A stretch of DNA of 64,000 nucleotides, from positions 1 to 64,000 of the forward strand of contig CAWFKS010000013.1 in the NCBI GenBank assembly GCA_963816435.1. Reading direction: 5' to 3'. Positions 17,924-26,151 of the stretch are shown piece by piece. Every line of letters starts with the position of its first letter. The first letter of the stretch is position 1. This DNA comes from CAWFKS01 sp963816435 (lineage in GTDB: Bacteria > Pseudomonadota > Alphaproteobacteria > Rhizobiales > Rhizobiaceae). The translations under genes were made by a program, and so were the position numbers. The notes below the pieces were generated by a model. The model searched no databases, had not been told where the DNA came from, and saw nothing but the letters and a program-made list of their open reading frames with translations.

Positions 17924-18541
17924 TCAGTCGCCGAATTCGATCACCACGTCGCAGTCGCGCCGGTTCGAGATCACCCGCTCGACATTGACCATGTCGTTGG
18001 CGAAGGCGCGCTCGCGTGCGGCCTCGGGCGACAGCCCGTGGTCGATCCAACGCTGCACCAGCCGGTGCGCGAGCCGGCCGCGCGGCGCGTCGAGGAAGAT
18101 CGTCCAGTCGAACGCGGTGTGCAGCCGGTCCCACGGCGCCTCGTCGAGCAGCAGATAGTTGCCTTCGACCACGACGAAGCGCGTCGACGGCGACACGATC
18201 CGCGCGCCGGCCCGTGCCAGATCGGCCTGCCGGTCGAACACCGGAATGGCGATCTCGGCACCGGGAGAGCGCAGCCGCGCCAGCAGCGCCTCGAACCCGG
18301 CAAGATCGAACGTCTCCGGCGCGCCCTTGCGGGCGGAAAGCCCGCGCGCGGCGAGCACCGAATTGTCTAAGTGGAAGCCGTCCATCGGGACCACCGCCGC
18401 GCTCTCGCCGAGAAGTTCGGCGAGCCGCTCGGCCAGCGTCGACTTGCCGGCGCCCGGCGGCCCGGCCACGGCGACGACGAAACGCTCGCGCCCGGCGGCG
18501 CGCCTGAAGATTTCGGCGGCAAGATGTGCTTCGTCGAACAT
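17924..18541 (-). CDS. P-loop nucleoside/nucleotide kinase family protein
   Basis: This product of about 205 residues begins MFDEAHLAAEIFRRA. It has a Walker A, VAGPPGAGKSTLAERL, at about residues 25-40, a substrate region VPMDGFHLDN, VVVEGNYLLLDE as the Walker B-like strand, and a lid region with RDCDVVIEFGD at the end. This matches the uridine kinase/pantothenate kinase-like family that includes rhizobial FrcK; the substrate cannot be assigned. I chose the ATG at 18541 because GGAGGAG lies about eight bases before it. It is convergent with ureG. Confidence 0.8.
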   Translation of the reverse strand: MFDEAHLAAEIFRRAAGRERFVVAVAGPPGAGKSTLAERLAELLGESAAVVPMDGFHLDNSVLAARGLSARKGAPETFDLAGFEALLARLRSPGAEIAIPVFDRQADLARAGARIVSPSTRFVVVEGNYLLLDEAPWDRLHTAFDWTIFLDAPRGRLAHRLVQRWIDHGLSPEAARERAFANDMVNVERVISNRRDCDVVIEFGD

Positions 18542-18695
18542 CGCTTCGGCTCCTCCCGGCAACGCACGCACGACAACAATGAACTAGCTATTCGGCCCGA
18601 GCGCTGCAACCGCGGCGGTCGGCGCCCGATCGTGCGGAAGCGCTTGCCCCGCGCGGTTCGGCGCTGCATTCTGCCGACAAACAGGAGGCTTTGCC

Positions 18696-19466
18696 ATGAA
18701 CGTCGTTCCCGCCCGCCGGCCGCACGGCTCGAACCTGCCCTTCTACGAGGAGCGCGTCGATCTCGCCGCCGCGCTGCGCTGGACGGCACGGCTCAACATG
18801 CACGAGGCCGTCGCCAACCATTTCTCGCTGGCCGTCAACGAGGACGGAACGCAGTTCCTGATCAACCCCAACCAGAAGCATTTCTCGCGGGTGCGCGCCT
18901 CCGACCTGCTTCTGGTCGACGCCAACGACAAGAGCACGCTGGAGCGCCCCGACGCGCCGGACCCGACCGCCTGGGGCCTGCACGGCGCCGTCCACCGCAA
19001 CTGCCCGCACGCGCGCTGCGTCATGCACGTGCATTCGATCCACGCCACGGTGCTCGCCTCGCTGGCCGATTCCACCCTGCCGCCGATCGACCAGAACTCG
19101 GCGATGTTCTTCGAGCGCGTCGTCGTCGACGAGCACTATGGCGGGCTGGCCTTCGAGGAGGAGGGCGAGCGCTGCTCGCAGCTCTTCGCCGACCCGAAGG
19201 TCAAGGTGATGGTGATGGGCAATCACGGCGTGCTGGTCATCGGAGAGACTGCCGCCGAGACCTTCGACCGGCTCTATTATTTCGAGCGCGCCTGCGAGAC
19301 CTACATCAAGGCGCTGTGGACCGGCCGCGAACTGCGCATGCTGTCGGACGAGGTGGCCCGCACGGTGGCCCGCCAGATGGACGAATACCCGACCGCGGCG
19401 GCCGGCAAGCATCTGCAGGAATTGAAGGCCATCCTCGACGAGGAAGGCTCGAACTACGCGGAGTAG
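18696..19466 (+). CDS. Class II aldolase/adducin family protein
   Basis: This 256-residue protein is of the zinc-dependent class II aldolase/adducin fold. Early features are ALRWTARLNMHEAVANHFSL and DGTQFLINPNQKHFSRV. The metal-binding histidines are in CVMHVHSIHATVLA, and a third histidine region lies in VMGNHGVLVIGETAAETFDR. Family members cleave or epimerise sugar phosphates or related acids; many rhizobial copies act on unidentified substrates. A strong ACAGGAGG ribosome site lies before the ATG. It ends near a hairpin shared with the convergent MetE-like gene. Confidence 0.9.
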   Translation: MNVVPARRPHGSNLPFYEERVDLAAALRWTARLNMHEAVANHFSLAVNEDGTQFLINPNQKHFSRVRASDLLLVDANDKSTLERPDAPDPTAWGLHGAVHRNCPHARCVMHVHSIHATVLASLADSTLPPIDQNSAMFFERVVVDEHYGGLAFEEEGERCSQLFADPKVKVMVMGNHGVLVIGETAAETFDRLYYFERACETYIKALWTGRELRMLSDEVARTVARQMDEYPTAAAGKHLQELKAILDEEGSNYAE

Positions 19467-19485
19467 AAGCTCTCGCGGAAGGACG

Positions 19486-19507
19486 GCCGGCGGCCGAAGC
19501 CGCCGGC
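19486..19507. terminator. GC-rich hairpin between convergent genes
   Basis: GCCGGCGGC-CGAA-GCCGCCGGC forms a 9-bp perfect stem with a CGAA loop between the aldolase and methyltransferase stops. No T-run follows on either side, so a terminator role is only suggested by position. Confidence 0.4.
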
Positions 19508-19520
19508 ACTCGATAGCGGA

Positions 19521-20681
19521 TCAGGCGTCGACGCCGCCCCAGATTTCCTCGGCGCACTTCACCACCAGTTCCAGCTTGCGGCGCTGGTCGTCGAAGGTGA
19601 CGAGGTTGCCTTCCTCGGTGGAGGAGAAGCCGCACTGCGGCGCTATGCCGAGCTGGTTGATGTCGGCGTATTTCGAGGCTTCCTCGAAATGCCGCTTCAG
19701 ATCGTCCATCGATTCCAGCTCGGGCGTCTTGGTGGTGATGAAGCCCGGCAGCACGCGCTTGGAGCCCTTCGGCAGCAGCTTCAGCGGCTCCAGCCCGCCA
19801 GCGCGGTCGGTGTCGTATTCCATGAAGTAGATGTCGACGTCGGTCTTGTTGAAGATCGCGTCGGCCGCCGGGTCGTAGGCGCCCTCGGCCACCCAGGTCG
19901 ACTGGAAGTTGCCGCGGCACATGTGCATGCCGATCAGCATGTCCTTCGGCCGGTCGACGATGGCGTCGTGCATCATCCTGGCGTAGCGGTCGATCAGCCA
20001 GTCCGGGTCTTCGCCCTTGGCCTTGCGCTCTTCGCGGATCTTCGGGTCGCACAGATAGGCGAAGAAGATGTCGTCCATCTGCAGATAGCGGCAGCCGGCC
20101 TCGTAGAACTTCTCCACCGCCTTCTTGTAGGCGGCGGTGATGGCGGCGAAATAGGCGTCGGAATCGTTCTTGTATTCGGCGACCTGGATGTCGTCCTGGG
20201 CGGTGCGGAAATGGATCGCGCTCGGGCCTGGGATCGAGATCTTCGGCACCACGTTGGTGTTGGCCGCGACGAACTTGAAATGCTCGAGCATCGGGTGGTC
20301 GTCGGGAAAGCCGAGCTTGCCCGAGATCACCGGCGAGCGCTGCTTGGTGTGCACGCCGTGGAACTGGATGCCGCCGCCCTGCTTGTCGACGATGTCGAGC
20401 CCGTCGAGCATGCCCATGTAGTCGAAGTGCCACCACGAGCGGCGCAGCTCGCCGTCGGTCACCGCCTTCAGCCCGACGTCTTCCTGCATCTTGATGACGT
20501 CCTTGATGGCGGCATCCTCGACTGCCTTCAGTTCCTCGGCCGAGATCGATTTCTCGTCGAAGAACTTCTTGCGCGCCTGCTTCACCGATTCGGGCCTGAG
20601 CAGGCTGCCGACATGGTCCGCCCGGAAAGGCGGATGCGGCTTGCTGGCGGTGCGCGGCGCGGCTTGTGTTGCTGAGGACAT
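19521..20681 (-). CDS. MetE-like methyltransferase family protein
   Basis: This 386-residue protein resembles the C-terminal catalytic half of cobalamin-independent methionine synthase: RADHVGSLLRPESVKQA near the start, LKAVTDGELRRSWWHFDY, QMDDIFFAYL, the zinc-site part LIGMHMCRGNF and the second cysteine in IAPQCGFSS. It lacks the MetE N-terminal half, as do archaeal MetE-type and alkyl-coenzyme M transferase-like enzymes, so its methyl donor and acceptor are uncertain. A GAGGGAG site precedes the ATG at 20681. It is divergent from the TRAP solute-binding gene with a 177-base spacer, and no B12 riboswitch is visible there. Confidence 0.85.
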   Translation of the reverse strand: MSSATQAAPRTASKPHPPFRADHVGSLLRPESVKQARKKFFDEKSISAEELKAVEDAAIKDVIKMQEDVGLKAVTDGELRRSWWHFDYMGMLDGLDIVDKQGGGIQFHGVHTKQRSPVISGKLGFPDDHPMLEHFKFVAANTNVVPKISIPGPSAIHFRTAQDDIQVAEYKNDSDAYFAAITAAYKKAVEKFYEAGCRYLQMDDIFFAYLCDPKIREERKAKGEDPDWLIDRYARMMHDAIVDRPKDMLIGMHMCRGNFQSTWVAEGAYDPAADAIFNKTDVDIYFMEYDTDRAGGLEPLKLLPKGSKRVLPGFITTKTPELESMDDLKRHFEEASKYADINQLGIAPQCGFSSTEEGNLVTFDDQRRKLELVVKCAEEIWGGVDA

Positions 20682-20858
20682 GTCGTCTCCCTCGTCCGTT
20701 CTTGTTGATGGGGTCCGGCGGGGCCGCCGGAGGAGCGGCGAAGCTGCCACATTAGCCGCGCGGTGGCAATTTCGCGGACCGCCGCGGCCCCGCCGCGCAG
20801 GGGCTGTTCCACCAGAATGTTTTAGAGTATAACAATTATGGAAAAGGGAGGTATTCTC

Positions 20859-21891
20859 ATGATCAGACTGAAGACCCTGCTTGCCGCCACCGCCGTCCTG
20901 GGCGCGATGACGGCTGCCTCGTTCGCCCAGGAAGTGACGCTGAGGCTGCACCAGATGCTGCCGCCGCAGGCGACCATCCCGGCCAAGGCGCTGAAGCCCT
21001 GGGGCAAGAAGGTCGAGGACGAATCCGGCGGCCGCATCAAGGTCGAGGAATACGATGCCATGCAGCTCGGCGGGAAGCCGCCGGAACTGATCGACCAGGC
21101 CAAGGACCACGTCGTCGACCTGATCTGGACCGTCATCGGCTACACGCCGGGCCGCTTCCCCGCGACCGAGGCCTTCGAGCTGCCTTTCGTCATGACCAAT
21201 GCCGAGGCCACCTCGCGCGCCATGCAGGAATACTGCGAGACGCACTGCGCCGACGAGTTCAAGGGCCTGAAGGTCATCGCCTGGCACACCCACGGCCCCG
21301 GCCTCATCCATTCGGCCGACCCCGGTGACCAAGCTGGAGGACATGAAGGGCCTGAAGATCCGCGGCGGCTCGCGCGTCATCAACATCATGCTCGAGCGCC
21401 TGGGCGCCACGCCCGTCGGCATGCCCGTGCCGGCCACCACCGAGGCGCTGCAGAAGGGCGTGATCACCGCCACGACCGTGCCGTGGGAGGTGACGCCCTC
21501 TCTCAAGATCAACGAGCTCGTCCACAACCACACGCAGTTCTCCGGCGATCGCGGGCTCTATACCCAGACCTTCGTCTTCGCCATGAACCAGGACGCCTAT
21601 GACGCGCTGCCCGACGACCTGAAGAAGGTCATCGACGACAACTCGGGCATGGAGACGGCGGCGATGTTCGGCCGCGTCATGGACGAGGGCGACAAGGCGG
21701 GGCTCGCCAACGCCAAGTCGATCGACGGCACCAACATCGTCACCCTCGACGAGGCCGAGACCCAGCGCTGGAAGGACGCCGCCGAGCCGGTGGTCGACCA
21801 GTGGATCGAGGAGATGGACAAGAAGGGCCTCGACGGCGCCAAGCTGGTCGAGGACGCACGCGCGCTGATCGCCAAATACAGCAACCAGTAG
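20859..21891 (+). CDS. TRAP transporter solute-binding protein DctP (frameshifted)
   Basis: This is a periplasmic DctP-type protein of about 343 residues: signal peptide IRLKTLLAATAVLGAMTAAS cleaved after FAQ, then VTLRLHQMLPPQATIPAKAL, the ligand loop region AFELPFVMTNAEATSR, and RGGSRVINIMLERLGATPVG after the break. The frame shifts at about 21320, where GACCCCGGTGACC carries one C too many (expected ADPVTKLEDMKG); the length is 3n+1. The ATG at 20859 follows GGGAGG. No DctQ or DctM membrane genes follow: a strong terminator closes the unit, so its permease must be elsewhere. Confidence 0.88.
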
Positions 21892-21922
21892 CATCAACAG
21901 ACCGTCGGGGGACGGGCGAGAA

Positions 21923-21958
21923 AGGGCCGGCCGCGCACAGCGCGGCCGGCCCTTTTTC
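21923..21958 (+). terminator. Rho-independent terminator after dctP
   Basis: AGGGCCGGCCGCGC pairs perfectly with GCGCGGCCGGCCCT over 14 bp around an ACA loop and is followed by TTTTT. It lies 32 bases after the solute-binding protein stop and ends a single-gene transcript. Confidence 0.92.
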
Positions 21959-22108
21959 GTGTGGAGCAGCCCGCCGCGCCTCCGGTCCTCGGAATTGTCC
22001 GACGCCGAAAGCGGAAGGTTTTACGCTTCGCTGAGGGGAGCAGGAGCGTCGGCTACTGCTGGCCCATCGCCGCGCCCGAAGGGAGCAGCAGCCGAGCGGC
22101 AATTCACA

Positions 22109-22168
22109 TGATGGTTCGAACGAAAGGAGAATTGGTGGAGCCAATCGGAATCGAACCGACGACCTCTT
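22109..22168. repeat. Duplicate of the tRNA-Ala 3' end (copy outside the gene)
   Basis: These 60 bases match 22221-22280 at 58 positions, 112 bases away in direct orientation. The part from 22133 is the T-arm, acceptor strand and CCA of the tRNA-Ala that follows; the remainder is its downstream flank. The 5' half of the tRNA is absent from this copy. This is the form left by a recombination event at a tRNA 3' end or by tandem duplication. Confidence 0.8.
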
Positions 22169-22244
22169 TGCCGCGCGCCCGCAGCGTAGCGAGGACGCGC
22201 CGGGCGGCGAGCCATTCAAGTGATGGTTCGAACTAAAGGAGAAA

Positions 22245-22320
<76 letters not shown>

Positions 22321-22464
22321 ACGTCCCGGACTGGCCGGCGCCGTTTCCGGCGAAGAGGTTGGCCGGTCGCCCGGCCAAGTGGGCGGCTTCTAACGCCGCC
22401 CGGAGGGATTGGCAAGCCCTTCTCGCGGCGGGTTCCCAACCGCCATCGCGAAGCGGACGGGCGC

Positions 22465-22857
22465 CTACTGCTCCTCGTCCTCGTCGACGTCGCCGATGAT
22501 GCCGGAAACGTCGTCGTCGTCCTCTTCCTCGTCCTCGAGGAAGGTGTCGTCGTCATCGTCGCCGAGATCGACGTCTTCCTCGTCGTCGTCGACGTCCGCC
22601 GCCTTGTCGTCGCCGCCGGACTGCTCCTCGTCGGCTTCCTCCAGCGAGACCACCTCGGCGCCCTCTTCCTCGTCGGCGACTTCCTTCTCCTCGACCTCGT
22701 CCTCCATGTCCTGGCTCGCGTCGGAACCGGACTCGAAGTAGGATCGCGGATAGCTCTGGCCGGTAAACGGCGAGACGATCGGATCCTTGTTCAGGTCGTA
22801 GAATTTGCGCCCGGTCTCGGGGCAGACGCGCTTGGTGCCAAGTTCGGATTTTGCCAC
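22465..22857 (-). CDS. TIGR02300 (FYDLN) family acidic protein
   Basis: This 130-residue protein has a short N-terminal domain with the family signature: GTKRVCPETGRKFYDLNKDP, then VSPFTGQSYPRSYF. From residue about 45 to the end it is almost entirely Asp and Glu in a low-complexity tail (for instance DVDDDEEDVDLGDDDDDTF). The function of the family is not known to me. It is found in alphaproteobacteria beside aroA and cmk, as here, where it is divergent from aroA. The strong acidity suggests interaction with a basic protein or with metal, which is inference. Confidence 0.92.
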   Translation of the reverse strand: MAKSELGTKRVCPETGRKFYDLNKDPIVSPFTGQSYPRSYFESGSDASQDMEDEVEEKEVADEEEGAEVVSLEEADEEQSGGDDKAADVDDDEEDVDLGDDDDDTFLEDEEEDDDDVSGIIGDVDEDEEQ

Positions 22858-23180
22858 GGCATTGCCTCATCGTCGTGGCGCGCCGGCCGTGCCTCCGGAA
22901 GTCTTCCGGCAAGACCGCGCCGCCTGATCAAAAGTGCGGTCCCCATAGCCACAAGCCGGGGCCGATGTCAAAGCCCTATTGGGCCGCCGTCATATGTGCA
23001 TTCGCGGCGGTGTTTCCAGGGGATGGCGCGGGGTTTTGCGCGCTTTGCTTCCGCAGGGGTGACGACGGCCGGCCGCCATGCTAGGAATCCGCCCGCAACA
23101 GTCGGAACCGCGCGGCACAGCAGAGTTTTAGCCGCACGCGCCCGGACGCCTCGCGCCGGCGCATTCCAGGTAGATTCAAC
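22858..23180. other. Gene-free spacer between divergent genes
   Basis: This 323-base spacer separates the TIGR02300 gene (reverse) from aroA (forward). I find no convincing gene, RNA or repeat. Promoters for both directions are expected here, but no strong consensus stands out. Confidence 0.5.
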
Positions 23181-24525
23181 ATGTCACATCCGGCCAGGCT
23201 TCGCCCGGCCGTCGCGTCCAGTTCGGGCCCGCTTTCGGGCCGGACGCGCGTGCCCGGCGACAAATCCATTTCCCACCGCTCCCTCATGCTCGGCGCGCTC
23301 GCGGCGGGCGCCACGCGCATCACCGGCCTGCTCGAAGGCGAGGACGTGCTGCGCACCGCCGCCGCCATGCGCGCCATGGGCGCCCGCGTCGAGAAGCGCG
23401 GCGACGAATGGCTGATCGAGGGCACCGGCAACGGCTGCCTCTTGGAGCCGGATGCGCCGCTCGACTTCGGCAATGCCGGCACCGGCTCCAGGCTGACCAT
23501 GGGGCTGGTCGGCGCCTACGATTTCGAGACCACCTTCACCGGCGACGCCTCGCTGTCCAAGCGCCCGATGGGCCGCGTGCTCGACCCGCTGCGCCTCATG
23601 GGAACGCAGGTCCTGTCGGCCGCCCCCGGCGACCGCATGCCGCTGACGATGCGCGGGCCCCGCACGGCAGCGCCCATCACCTACCGCGTGCCGATGGCTT
23701 CGGCACAGGTGAAGTCGGCGGTGCTGCTGGCCGGGCTGAACGCGCCGGGCATCACCACCGTCATCGAGAAGGTGATGACGCGCGACCACACCGAAAAGAT
23801 GCTGGCAGGCTTCGGCGCCGAACTCGAGGTAGAAACCGGCGAGGGCGGCGAGCGGGTGATCCGGCTTGCAGGGGCAGGGCACGCTGCGGGGCCGGGAGAT
23901 CGCCGTGCCGGCCGACCCGTCGTCCTCGGCGTTTCCGCTGGTCGCGGCACTCATCGTGCCGGGCTCGGACGTCACCATCGAGAACGTGCTGATGAACCCG
24001 ACCCGCACCGGGCTGATCACCACGCTGCAGGAGATGGGCGGCGATATCGAGTTCGTGGCGCGCCGCGACGCCGGCGGCGAGGAGGTGGCCGACCTGCGCG
24101 TGCGCGCCTCGGACCTGAAGGGCGTGACCGTGCCGCCCGAGCGCGCGCCGTCGATGATCGACGAATACCCGGTGCTTTCGGTCGCGGCGGCGTTCGCCGA
24201 GGGCGATACGCTGATGCAGGGGCTCGAGGAGTTGCGGGTGAAGGAATCCGACAGGCTCGCGGCCGTCGCCGCCGGCCTGAAGGCAAACGGCGTCGAATGC
24301 GAGGAGCGCGAGGCCGCACTGCTGGTCCACGGCAGGCCGGGCGGCAAGGGGCTCGGCGGCGGAACCGTCGAAACCCATCTCGACCACCGCATCGCCATGA
24401 GCTTCCTCGTCATGGGGCTGGCAGCCGAAAGACCGGTGACGGTCGACGACAGCGACACCATCGCCACCAGCTTCCCGGAATTCGTGGACCTGATGCGCGG
24501 GCTCGGCGCCCGGATCGAAACCTGA
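23181..24525 (+). CDS. aroA: EPSP synthase, class II (CP4-like; frameshifted)
   Basis: The enzyme transfers enolpyruvyl from PEP to shikimate-3-phosphate in aromatic synthesis. All four class II motifs are present: GDKS (residues 26-29), SAQVK, RDHTE and NPTR. Long stretches agree with the Agrobacterium CP4 enzyme as I remember it (GDASLSKRPMGRVLDPLR, APSMIDEYPVLSVAAAFAEG). Residue 100 is Gly (FGNAG100TGSRL), where CP4 has the Ala that blocks glyphosate. One surplus G in the GGGG run near 23873 breaks the frame; removing it restores LAGQGTLRG and a product of about 447 residues. The length is 3n+1. Confidence 0.95.
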
Positions 24526-24615
24526 GAGACCGATTGGAAAAGGTGGAGACGGACAGGGGAAGGAGGGTCGCCGGCATCGGCCCTCGAGAGCGACGTATAA
24601 TTGAAGGGTAGCTGC

Positions 24616-24645
24616 TTACGTGATATACGTATTTGACGTATTACG
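24616..24645. promoter_or_regulatory. Repeated ACGTA motifs before the antitoxin gene
   Basis: TTACGTGATATACGTATTTG is followed by ACGTATTACG, giving ATACGTAT as an 8-bp palindrome and a direct repeat of ACGTAT 9 bases apart, just 10 bases before the antitoxin start. Antitoxins of the Phd/YefM type usually repress their own promoter at such palindromes. The assignment is inferred from position and symmetry. Confidence 0.5.
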
Positions 24646-24654
24646 GAGCGCGCC

Positions 24655-24888
24655 ATGAAGTCGTTCGCCTTTTCCGATCTCAATCGCCATTCCGGCGAGG
24701 TTCTTGACGCCGCGCTGGCAGCACCGGTGACACTGAACAAGCGCGGCAAGCCGAAGCTCGTGATGATGAGCGTCGAGCAATACGAGCGGATGATGAGATA
24801 TCCCCGCGCCTATACGATCGAGAATTCGCCGCCGGAGGTGCTGCGGGATCTGCTTGAAGGGCTCGATCAGCTCCTCGAAGACGAATGA
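24655..24888 (+). CDS. Phd/YefM-like antitoxin
   Basis: This 77-residue protein has the Phd/YefM N-terminal DNA-binding part: FAFSDLNRHSGEVLDAALAA, PVTLNKRGKPKLVMMSVEQY and ERMM. The C-terminus is acidic and helical (SPPEVLRDLLEGLDQLLEDE), as expected for the toxin-neutralising segment. It overlaps the following gene by ATGA. The pair sits between aroA and cmk, genes that are usually adjacent in this group, so it was probably inserted. DNA binding to the ACGTAT repeats upstream is a fair guess. Confidence 0.82.
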   Translation: MKSFAFSDLNRHSGEVLDAALAAPVTLNKRGKPKLVMMSVEQYERMMRYPRAYTIENSPPEVLRDLLEGLDQLLEDE

Positions 24889-25286
24889 CACGTTTTCAGC
24901 CCGGAGAGGTCTATGCCTTCAACTATCTCTGGTCCCACCAACATGCCGCCGGGGAGGAATCCGGTAGGAAGCCACGCCCTGCCTGCATTGTGTTCCGGTC
25001 GCTGCGTTCGCCGTCGGAACTCTATTTGTTTCCGATCACGACCCGGGCGCCGGAGGCAGGCAGGCGCGGCATGGAAATCCCTTCTACCGAGCGCCGGCGC
25101 TGCGGTCTCGACCGGCGCTCGTGGCTGATGCTCGACGAATACAACATTACATTGGAAAGCCGCGTCTACGATTTCGAAACGCTCGAACCTCTCGGCAGCT
25201 TCTCCGGCCACTTTCTGGGGATGGTCGCGAGGGAAATTCGCGCCGTGATCGTGGCGGGGTTGACGCAGCCGGTGCAGCGCAGCTGA
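24885..25286 (+). CDS. Putative toxin partner, MazF-like by position
   Basis: This 133-residue protein begins MTRFQPGEVYAFNYLWSHQH, followed by SGRKPRPACIVFRS, ELYLFPITTRAPEAGRR, LDRRSWLMLDEYNI and LGSFSGHFLGMVAREIRAVI. The pattern of short strands with a GRKPRPACIV core near the start recalls the PemK/MazF beta-barrel (a strand with RP.xIV, then LFPIT), but the similarity is weak and I cannot name the family. The ATGA overlap with the antitoxin is the standard toxin-antitoxin arrangement. No catalytic residue can be assigned with confidence. Confidence 0.6.
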   Translation: MTRFQPGEVYAFNYLWSHQHAAGEESGRKPRPACIVFRSLRSPSELYLFPITTRAPEAGRRGMEIPSTERRRCGLDRRSWLMLDEYNITLESRVYDFETLEPLGSFSGHFLGMVAREIRAVIVAGLTQPVQRS

Positions 25287-25296
25287 TGGCGGGCCT

Positions 25297-25947
25297 ATGA
25301 CGCACCCTCTCACCATCGCGATCGACGGGCCCGCCGCGTCGGGCAAGGGCACGCTGGCGCGCCGGCTGGCCGCGCACTACGGCCTGCCGCATCTCGACAC
25401 CGGGCTCACCTATCGCGCCGTGGCCAAGGCGATGCTCGAAGAGGGCTTTTCGCTCGACGACGCCGACGCCGCGGTGCGTGCCGCGCAGCAGCTCGACCTC
25501 GGCGCGCTTGATCGCGCCATGCTGTCGGCCCACGACGTTGGCGAGGCGGCCTCGAAGGTAGCCGTCATGCCGGCCGTCAGACGCGAGCTTGTCGAAAAGC
25601 AGCGGCGGTTCGCCGCCTCCGGCGCCGTGCTCGACGGCCGCGACATCGGCACCGTGGTCTGTCCCGATGCCGACGTGAAGCTCTATGTCACCGCCTCGCC
25701 GCAGGCACGCGCCAAGCGCCGCACCGCCGAGATCGGCGCGGGCGGCGGCGATGCCGACTACGAGCGCATCCTGGCCGACATCGAGCGTCGCGATGCCCGC
25801 GACATGGCGCGTGCCGATTCCCCGTTGAAGCCGGCGGCCGACGCACACTTGCTCGACACCACCGAAATGGATATAGAAACCGCGTTTCTGGCGGCGCGGG
25901 CCATCGTCGACGAGGCTATCGCCAAGGGAAACGCGACCGGAGACTGA
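25297..25947 (+). CDS. cmk: Cytidylate kinase
   Basis: This 216-residue enzyme phosphorylates CMP and dCMP with ATP. Features are the P-loop AIDGPAASGKGTLARRLA (residues 8-25), the substrate region LPHLDTGLTYRAVAKAM, the central GRDIGTVVCPDADVKLYVTA, and the lid segment RDARDMARADSPLKPA. The order aroA-cmk-rpsA is conserved in Rhizobiales; here a toxin-antitoxin-like pair separates aroA from cmk. The ATG at 25297 starts 11 bases after that pair, so cmk may now be co-expressed with it. Confidence 0.96.
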   Translation: MTHPLTIAIDGPAASGKGTLARRLAAHYGLPHLDTGLTYRAVAKAMLEEGFSLDDADAAVRAAQQLDLGALDRAMLSAHDVGEAASKVAVMPAVRRELVEKQRRFAASGAVLDGRDIGTVVCPDADVKLYVTASPQARAKRRTAEIGAGGGDADYERILADIERRDARDMARADSPLKPAADAHLLDTTEMDIETAFLAARAIVDEAIAKGNATGD

Positions 25948-26151
25948 GGCGGCGCCGCTTTCAGGCCCCTTGCGGGCGGAAGGGCGAACCGCCATTTGTC
26001 TTTGGAATAATTGAACCGGCTGCCCGCATTCCGATGCACCGGAGCGCCGCTTGAGGCGGCGCGAGGCTCGAAACGAGCTGGAGCGCGGGTCGGCGAACGC
26101 AACACGAACCCATCGGTGCCGCCCCGAAAACGGGGCCTTTCAGGAGACATA

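Noticed and set aside
20682..20858. Cobalamin or SAM riboswitch ahead of the MetE-like gene
   Set aside because: The spacer lacks the B12-box and SAM-type core motifs; only a GC-rich stem-prone stretch is seen.
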